Shown here one piece after another: positions 59,080-64,000 of a DNA stretch of 64,000 nucleotides. The stretch's first letter is position 1. The number at the start of each line of letters is the position of its first letter. Origin of the DNA: Acidimicrobiales bacterium (lineage in GTDB: Bacteria > Actinomycetota > Acidimicrobiia > Acidimicrobiales > JAHWLA01). Both the position numbers and the translations under genes were made by a program. Under the pieces are notes generated by a model. The model was not told the DNA's origin, ran no database searches, and saw only the letters and a program-made list of their open reading frames with translations. Location of the stretch: the NCBI GenBank assembly GCA_035536915.1, contig DATLNE010000003.1, positions 53,207 to 117,206 of the forward strand. Reading direction: 5' to 3'.

Positions 59080-61025
59080 GACGGCACGCGGGCGTCGACC
59101 TCGGCCCGCAGGCGAGCGGCGAAGTCGTCGACCTTGACGCCGCGCTCGACGTTGCCCGCCCGGTCGTTCACCCCGGCGGTGCCGTTGGCCACGTCGTCGT
59201 CGCCTACCACCAGCACGTAGGGGATCTTCTCCAGCTTCGAGCGCCGGATGCGGCTGCCCAGCGGCTCGGCCGCGTCGCTGGCCTCGGCCCGGAAGCCCTC
59301 GGCCCGCAGCCGGTCGGCGATGGCGATGGCGTAGGGGTCGTGGTCGTCGCGCACGGGCAGCACCCGCACTTGCTCGGGTGCCAGCCACACCGGGAAGGCG
59401 CCTGCGTAGTGCTCGACGAGGATGCCGAAGAACCGCTCCACCGAGCCGAACAGGGCCCGGTGGATCATGATCGGCTGGTGGCGCTGGTTGTCGGCGCCGG
59501 TGAACTCGATGCCGAAGCGGCCGGGTTCCTGGAAGTCGACCTGCAGGGTGGAAAGCTGCCACTTGCGGCCGATGGCGTCGCGCACGTGCACGTCGATCTT
59601 GGGGCCGTAGAAGGCGCCGCCGCCTTCGTCGACCTCGTACGGCAGGCCCACCGCCTTAATGGCAGCTTCGAGGGCATCGGTGGCCCGGTCCCATTCCGCC
59701 TGCTCGCCCACCGATTTCTCAGCGGGCTTGGTGGCCAGGGCCGCTTCGAACTCGGTGAAGCCGAACGTGCGCAGGAGGCGCACCACGAAGTCGAGCAACG
59801 ACTGCAGCTCGTCGCCGAGTTGGTCGGGCGTGCAGAAGATGTGGCTGTCGTCCTGGGTGAAGCCCCGCGCCCGCAACAGGCCGTGGAGCACGCCCGAGCG
59901 CTCGAAGCGGTAGACGGTGCCCAGCTCGAAGATGCGCAGCGGCAGCTCACGGTAGGAGCGCTGCCTGCTCCGGTAGATGAGCAGGTGGAACGGGCAGTTC
60001 ATGGGCTTCGGGTAGTAGGTCGCCCCCTCCATCTCCATGGGCGGGTACATGCCGTCCGCGTAGAAGTCGAGGTGCCCGCTGATCTCCCACAACAGCGACT
60101 TGGCGATGTGGGGGGTGAAGGCCAGCTCGTAGCCGTTGGCGTCGTGTTCGTCGCGTGAGTAGTCCTCGACGATCCGCCGCACCCGGGCGCCCTTGGGGTG
60201 CCACACGGCCAGGCCGCCGCCCAGTTCGTCGGGGAACGAGAACAGGTCGAGCTCGGCGCCCAGCTTGCGGTGGTCGCGGCGCTCGGCTTCGGCCAGCCGG
60301 TGCAGGTGGTCGTCGAGCGCCTGCTTCGACTCCCAGGCCGTGCCGTAGATGCGCTGGAGCTGCGGGTTGCGCTCGTCGCCCCGCCAGTAGGCGCCCGCCA
60401 CCCGCATGAGCTTGAAGGCGCCCAGCCGGTCGGTCGACGGCACGTGGGGGCCGCGGCACAGGTCGACGAACTGCGGGGTGTTGCGATAGGCGCTGACGAC
60501 GCCACCCTCGGCGCCTTCCGACTCGTCGACGCCTTCGATGATCTCGCGTTTGTAGGGCTGGTCGGCGAAGAGATGGAGGCCCTCGTCGCGGGAGTGCTCC
60601 TCGCGGATGAACGGCTGGCCTTCCTTGACGATCTCGCGCATGCGTCCTTCGATGCGCACCAGGTCGTCGTCGGTGAACGACGCACCACCCGGCAACTCGA
60701 AGTCGTAGTAGAAGCCGTCCTCGATGGGCGGTCCGATGGCGAACTTGGCGCCGGGCCACAGTTGCAGGACGGCTTGGGCCATCACGTGCGCCGTCGAGTG
60801 CCGCAGGACGTAACGGCCTTCCGGCGTGCTTGCCGTCACGATGGCCACCTGCGCCCCGTCGTGCAGCGGGGCGTCGAGGTCGACCTGCCGGTCGTCGACC
60901 ATGGCCGCCACCGCCGCCTTGGCCAGCCCTCGACCGATCGACGCCGCCAGGTCGGCCGCGGTGGCGCCCGGCGGCAGCTCGCGCTGGGAACCGTCGGGAA
61001 GCGTGATCGTGATGCTCTCGGCCAT
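59076..61025 (-). CDS. thrS: Threonine-tRNA ligase
   Basis: 649 residues, full length. N-terminal TGS domain ('ITITLPDGSQRELPPGATAA'), the alanyl-type editing domain ('RHSTAHVMAQAVLQLWPGAK'), class II catalytic core with zinc ligands in 'PMNCPFHLLIYRS' and 'HRALFGSVERF', motif 2 'TVYRFERSGVLHGLLRARGF', motif 3 region 'HYAGAFPVWLAPEQV', and the anticodon-binding domain. Charges tRNA-Thr and edits mischarged Ser. ATG at 61025. First gene of the leftward operon with the HIT gene. Confidence 0.97.
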   Translation of the reverse strand: MAESITITLPDGSQRELPPGATAADLAASIGRGLAKAAVAAMVDDRQVDLDAPLHDGAQVAIVTASTPEGRYVLRHSTAHVMAQAVLQLWPGAKFAIGPPIEDGFYYDFELPGGASFTDDDLVRIEGRMREIVKEGQPFIREEHSRDEGLHLFADQPYKREIIEGVDESEGAEGGVVSAYRNTPQFVDLCRGPHVPSTDRLGAFKLMRVAGAYWRGDERNPQLQRIYGTAWESKQALDDHLHRLAEAERRDHRKLGAELDLFSFPDELGGGLAVWHPKGARVRRIVEDYSRDEHDANGYELAFTPHIAKSLLWEISGHLDFYADGMYPPMEMEGATYYPKPMNCPFHLLIYRSRQRSYRELPLRIFELGTVYRFERSGVLHGLLRARGFTQDDSHIFCTPDQLGDELQSLLDFVVRLLRTFGFTEFEAALATKPAEKSVGEQAEWDRATDALEAAIKAVGLPYEVDEGGGAFYGPKIDVHVRDAIGRKWQLSTLQVDFQEPGRFGIEFTGADNQRHQPIMIHRALFGSVERFFGILVEHYAGAFPVWLAPEQVRVLPVRDDHDPYAIAIADRLRAEGFRAEASDAAEPLGSRIRRSKLEKIPYVLVVGDDDVANGTAGVNDRAGNVERGVKVDDFAARLRAEVDARVPS

Positions 61026-61043
61026 CGCGGCGAGGATAGTGGG

Positions 61044-61061
61044 CGGGCTCTGCGGAGCCCG
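61044..61061. other. Small stem-loop in the thrS/ECF divergent gap
   Basis: CGGGCTC (61044-61050) pairs with GAGCCCG (61055-61061) around TGCG. It lies in the leader of thrS on the minus strand. The 95-base gap is too short for a T-box, and no T-box sequence is seen. A role is unproved. Confidence 0.3.
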
Positions 61062-61120
61062 CGGCCGTTTTCCCGAGATCGTGTGACCTTTTTGCCCGCC
61101 CCGCTGCGATTAACCCCGCA

Positions 61121-61606
61121 GTGGCGCACGAACACTTCGACGAGCTCTTCCGCGACCTCTACGTCCCCGCGTTCGGCGTCGCCTTGCGCGTGCTCGGCAA
61201 CCGCCACGAAGCCGAGGAGGTGGCGTGCGAGGCGTTGGCCCGCACGGCGGCGTCGTGGCAGCGCGTCCGGGGCCTGCCCTATCAGCGCGCCTGGGTGTTG
61301 CGAGTCACCGCCAACGTGGCCGTCGACGTACTGCGCAAGCGCCGCCCGCCTGTGCAGAGCGCGCAGGTGACAGCGCGGCTCACCGACCCCGACGACCGCG
61401 TGCTGCTGGCCGCGGCCCTGCGCAGGCTTCCCCGCCGCCAGCGTGAGGTGCTCGTGCTGCGCTTCCTGGCCGACATGACCGAAGTGCAGGTGGCCGAGCA
61501 CCTCGACATCTCCCGCTCCGCGGTCAAGCAGCACTGCTCACGAGGGCTTGTCCGATTGCGGGAGCTGATGGGGTCGCCCGTCGAGGAGGTATCCCTTGCC
61601 TGCTGA
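61121..61606 (+). CDS. ECF-type sigma factor (SigE-like)
   Basis: 161 residues with region 2 ('FRDLYVPAFGVALRVLGNRH', 'EAEEVACEALARTAASWQRV') and region 4 ('LRRLPRRQREVLVLRFLADM', 'QVAEHLDISRSAVKQHCSRG'), as in SigE-family ECF factors of actinobacteria. It is directly followed by a membrane protein that may be its anti-sigma factor. GTG at 61121. The upstream gap holds 'TGACCTTTTTG', similar to -35 boxes of ECF promoters, so self-regulation is possible. Confidence 0.88.
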   Translation: MAHEHFDELFRDLYVPAFGVALRVLGNRHEAEEVACEALARTAASWQRVRGLPYQRAWVLRVTANVAVDVLRKRRPPVQSAQVTARLTDPDDRVLLAAALRRLPRRQREVLVLRFLADMTEVQVAEHLDISRSAVKQHCSRGLVRLRELMGSPVEEVSLAC

Positions 61607-62567
61607 CCTGTGGGACGCGGCCACGTGGCCGTCGCCCAGCCCGGAACCCGAGGTGCGTGCTCGGGTGCACGCCCGCACGAAGGCATTGCGCCGGCGCCGG
61701 ACGTTGCCGGTGCTCGCTGCCGCGGGCGCCATGGTGGCGGCGGTGGCGGCGTGGCCGCAGCCGACGGCGCAGACGGGCCTGGCCACCGAGGGGCGCACGG
61801 AAGACGCTGCCTCGGTCGAGGTCGGGGCCGACGCCGGGGAGGCGACGACCACGACCACGACCCCCGCCGCCCTCGATCGACCCTCCGGCGGCCAGGTCCC
61901 GGCGCGGGTCGACCCCAGCCAACCCGGTGCGCCGGTGCATCCTGGCGAGTTCCCGACCAAGCCCACGTACTCGACCGCGCACCCGGTGTTGCACGACAGC
62001 TCGGGCGACGCGCTCATCGAGACGGCACCGGCCCGCTGGCAGAGCGACCCCGTCGTCGACATCGTCCACCTCGACGTCACCGCCGACGACGAGGCGGTCA
62101 CCGTCGAGGTGCGGCTGGCCGACCTGGCCGCCTCCCCCTTGTCGTCGTTCACCCGTGGACGTCCGACGTCGCACGACTACGAGGTGAGCCTGCGGCGGGA
62201 AAAGGACAGCTTCCGGTTCCGCCTGTACCGCGAGGCGTCCGGCCGCACCACCGTGGCCGCCGCCTTCTGGTCCAACCACGCCGACATGGGCCTCGTCGAC
62301 ACCGCGGGCAGCACCTACTTCGAAGGCGTCGTCGGCGACGTCGACGTGGCCCGTGACACCGTGCGCTTCGTCGCCCCGTACCGAGTGCTCAACCAGGCCG
62401 TCGCCACCCACGCCGAGGTCCATCCCGGTGCCCACCCCCCGGTGGGCCGGGGCACGGCCGTCGTGCCCTCGGCGTTCACCACAGCGCGTTATTCGGGCGC
62501 CTACGACGACGGTCCCGACCAGGTCCAGAGCACCGATCAAACCTTCGTCTACCGGTTGGGCGACTGA
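61596..62567 (+). CDS. Putative anti-sigma-type membrane protein
   Basis: 323 residues. A short cytoplasmic part with a basic stretch ('RARVHARTKALRRRR') leads to one membrane helix (about 38-53) and an external domain of about 240 residues with a Thr/Pro-rich linker and beta-rich pattern ('DPVVDIVHLDVTADDEAVTV', 'TFVYRLGD'). No zinc-anti-sigma motif (HxxxCxxC) is seen, so the role rests on position only. TTG at 61596 has AGGAGG about 7 bases upstream and overlaps the sigma gene by 11 bases, so translation is coupled. Confidence 0.65.
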   Translation: MPADLWDAATWPSPSPEPEVRARVHARTKALRRRRTLPVLAAAGAMVAAVAAWPQPTAQTGLATEGRTEDAASVEVGADAGEATTTTTTPAALDRPSGGQVPARVDPSQPGAPVHPGEFPTKPTYSTAHPVLHDSSGDALIETAPARWQSDPVVDIVHLDVTADDEAVTVEVRLADLAASPLSSFTRGRPTSHDYEVSLRREKDSFRFRLYREASGRTTVAAAFWSNHADMGLVDTAGSTYFEGVVGDVDVARDTVRFVAPYRVLNQAVATHAEVHPGAHPPVGRGTAVVPSAFTTARYSGAYDDGPDQVQSTDQTFVYRLGD

Positions 62568-62577
62568 CGCTGAGAAG

Positions 62578-63174
62578 ATGCGGTCGATGGACCGCTTCGA
62601 GGTGCGCGACATCGTCGTCGAAGGCGACAGCGGTCCCCTGCTCCGGGGCTTCGGCGCGCAGGTCCCGGCCGACGGGCTGACCGCCGTCGTGGGGCCGTCA
62701 GGGGCAGGCAAGTCGACCCTGCTGCGGCTGCTCAACCGCCTCGACGACCCCGACGAAGGCGTCGTGTTGTTCGAAGGACGCGACGTGCGCGACTACGACG
62801 TGCTGTCGTTGCGACGCCGAGTGCAACTGGTGGGCCAGGTGCCGGTGACGTTCCCGGGGACGGTGGCCGACAACGTGGGCGACGTTTCGTTGTTGGCCCG
62901 AGTGGGCCTCGACCCCGACCTGGCCGGGCGGGAGGCCGACCGGCTGTCGGTGGGCGAAGCCCAGCGCATGGCGCTGGCCCGGTCACTGGCCCGCAAGCCC
63001 GAGGTCTTGTTGCTCGACGAGCCCACCTCCGCCCTCGACCCAGCGTCGAAGGCGGGCGTGGAACGGCTGGTGCGCTCGCTGGCCGACGACGGGCTCACGG
63101 TGGTCATGGTCACCCACGACCCTCGACATGCCACCGACCTGGCCGACCATGTCGTGGAAGTGGGAAGGCCGTGA
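62578..63174 (+). CDS. FetA/YbbL-type ABC transporter ATPase
   Basis: 198 residues. Walker A 'VVGPSGAGKSTLLRLLNRL' (from 38), signature 'LSVGEAQRMALARSLA', Walker B 'VLLLDEPTSALDP' and switch His 'VMVTHDPRHATDLAD'. The very short form and its overlap with an UPF0014 permease match FetAB (YbbL-YbbM), reported in E. coli as an iron exporter. ATG at 62578 or 62587, with no clear ribosome binding site. The stop overlaps the permease start as GTGA. Confidence 0.85.
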   Translation: MRSMDRFEVRDIVVEGDSGPLLRGFGAQVPADGLTAVVGPSGAGKSTLLRLLNRLDDPDEGVVLFEGRDVRDYDVLSLRRRVQLVGQVPVTFPGTVADNVGDVSLLARVGLDPDLAGREADRLSVGEAQRMALARSLARKPEVLLLDEPTSALDPASKAGVERLVRSLADDGLTVVMVTHDPRHATDLADHVVEVGRP

Positions 63175-63956
63175 CCGACCTGTCGGCGGCCATCGGCTTT
63201 CCCGAGGTGGCGCTGTCGCTGTTCCTGGTGGCCGTCGGCCTCGTCGTGTCGCGCCTGCGCCGGGTGGGGCTGGAGGGCGACATCGCCGTGGCAACGGTGC
63301 GTTCGTTCGCCCAACTGCTGGCCGTGGGCTACGTGCTCGAGTTCATCTTCGACGGCCACGGCGGGCTCACGCTCGTGGCCTTGGCGGTGATGGTGGCCAC
63401 GGCCACGTGGACCACCGGCAACCGGGCCAAGGGCGTGCCCGGCGCCCGGGTGGTGGCCGCCGTCAGCATCGGCACCGCGGTGGGCGCCACCCTCGGACTG
63501 CTCACCTTGCTCGACGTGGTGCCCGCCGTCGCCCGAGCCGTGGTGCCCCTGGGCTCGATGGTGCTGTCGAACGCCATGGTCACCTCGTCGCTGGTGATGA
63601 CGAGCCTGCGCGACGGGCTGGCATCGCAGCGCCGCGAGGTCGAGGCGCGGCTGTCGCTGGGCCACACGGCGCGGGAGGCGGCCCTGCCGTGGATGCGCAG
63701 TGCCCTGCGCAGCGGCATGCTCCCGATCGTCGACAACACCAAGGTCGTCGGGCTGGTGGCGTTGCCCGGGGCCATGACCGGCATGATCCTGGCGGGGGCC
63801 TCGCCGCTCGACGCCATCCGGTTGCAGTTGGTGGTGATGTACCTACTGCTCGGCGGCAACGCCTTCGCTGCGTTGGTGGCGGGCGAGCTCAGCGTGCGGC
63901 GGCTGTTCACGCCGCACCACCAACTGATCCGCTCCCTCCGCCGCCCCGCCCCCTGA
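63171..63956 (+). CDS. FetB/UPF0014-type ABC permease
   Basis: 261 residues with about seven membrane helices. Motifs of UPF0014: 'ATVRSFAQLLAVGYVLEFIF', 'VVPLGSMVLSNAMVTSSLVM', 'RREVEARLSLGHTAREAALP' and 'VGLVALPGAMTGMILAGASP'. It forms a transporter with the preceding ATPase; in E. coli the pair exports iron. GTG at 63171 overlaps the ATPase stop. A perfect stem-loop follows 3 bases after the stop. Confidence 0.85.
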   Translation: MTDLSAAIGFPEVALSLFLVAVGLVVSRLRRVGLEGDIAVATVRSFAQLLAVGYVLEFIFDGHGGLTLVALAVMVATATWTTGNRAKGVPGARVVAAVSIGTAVGATLGLLTLLDVVPAVARAVVPLGSMVLSNAMVTSSLVMTSLRDGLASQRREVEARLSLGHTAREAALPWMRSALRSGMLPIVDNTKVVGLVALPGAMTGMILAGASPLDAIRLQLVVMYLLLGGNAFAALVAGELSVRRLFTPHHQLIRSLRRPAP

Positions 63957-63959
63957 AGT

Positions 63960-64000
63960 TGCGTAGGAAACGCGCCGTAAAACGGCGCGTTTCCTACGCA
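63960..64000. terminator. Perfect 19-bp stem-loop at the window end
   Basis: Bases 63960-63978 are the exact reverse complement of 63982-64000, with loop AAA. The stem reaches the last base, so it may be longer. It follows the permease stop by 3 bases. It has the same form as the other gene-end stem-loops here, again with no T-tract in view. Confidence 0.75.

Noticed and set aside
61026..61120. T-box leader of thrS
   Set aside because: The gap is only 95 bases and lacks the T-box sequence and specifier stem.

Overview
The window reads as a chromosomal piece of a high-GC actinobacterium, most likely of class Acidimicrobiia. This is inferred from the strong G/C bias at third codon positions, many GTG and TTG starts, head-to-tail genes overlapping by ATGA/GTGA/TTGA, a complete ergothioneine operon, an actinobacterial biotin synthase auxiliary protein behind bioB, a Rv2629-type baeRF protein, and secreted proteins built on 'GYWLVASDGGIF'-type repeats. 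No 16S rRNA or other decisive marker is present, so the assignment is not firm. I see no rRNA, tRNA, CRISPR array, insertion sequence, integrase or phage gene; it looks like core chromosome.

Layout. 1-5.1 kb: the 3' part of an acyl-CoA ligase, a SirB1-type protein, a gamma-glutamyltransferase and a GGDEF-EAL protein. 5.1-8.8 kb: a PHP protein, a Ser/Thr kinase and a PQQ-type sugar dehydrogenase lipoprotein. 8.8-10.4 kb: a coupled mobA-fdhD-ribbon-helix-helix operon. 10.4-17.5 kb: a PPOX protein with a GAF/PAS/SpoIIE phosphatase, a purine permease, an SRPBCC protein, a PilB/GspE ATPase with a c-di-GMP-binding type N-terminus, and three small proteins. 17.5-26 kb: two paralogous repeat-rich coiled-coil proteins flanking a FecR-like membrane protein and a GH99-like secreted protein, followed by a principal-type sigma factor. 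26-30 kb: an acetyltransferase and a 1082-residue membrane patatin. 30-34.1 kb: the biotin operon bioA-F-D-B-bsaP. 34-36.3 kb: an SGNH hydrolase and a second SpoIIE phosphatase. 36.3-46 kb: a branched-chain-amino-acid-type ABC operon (livH, a livM-livG fusion, livF, binding protein) headed by two uncharacterised exported proteins. 46-51 kb: a secreted lipase, an acyl-CoA ligase, a membrane protein and a baeRF protein. 51.3-56.4 kb: egtABCDE. 56.4-61 kb, reading leftward: thrS, a HIT protein, a membrane protein, three tandem 43-residue peptides, a di-iron ferritin-like protein and a DUF695 protein. 61-64 kb: an ECF sigma/anti-sigma-like pair and a FetAB-type ABC exporter.

The most interesting locus is 56.4-58.6 kb. 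Three tandem genes each encode a 43-residue acidic peptide with a conserved leader-like part ending in DDVKGG and a short variable tail that always holds Ser-x-x-Cys. The last two copies share an identical 89-bp segment while their tails differ. A protein with a complete E/ExxH/E/ExxH di-iron site lies directly downstream. This has the form of a small ribosomally made, modified peptide (RiPP) system that I do not recognise; the function is inference. Also notable are perfect stem-loops at convergent gene ends, two of which share outer arms but have compensatory inner arms, the paralogous coiled-coil repeat pair, and a 51-codon bsaP that follows the bioB stop codon with no gap and in the same frame.
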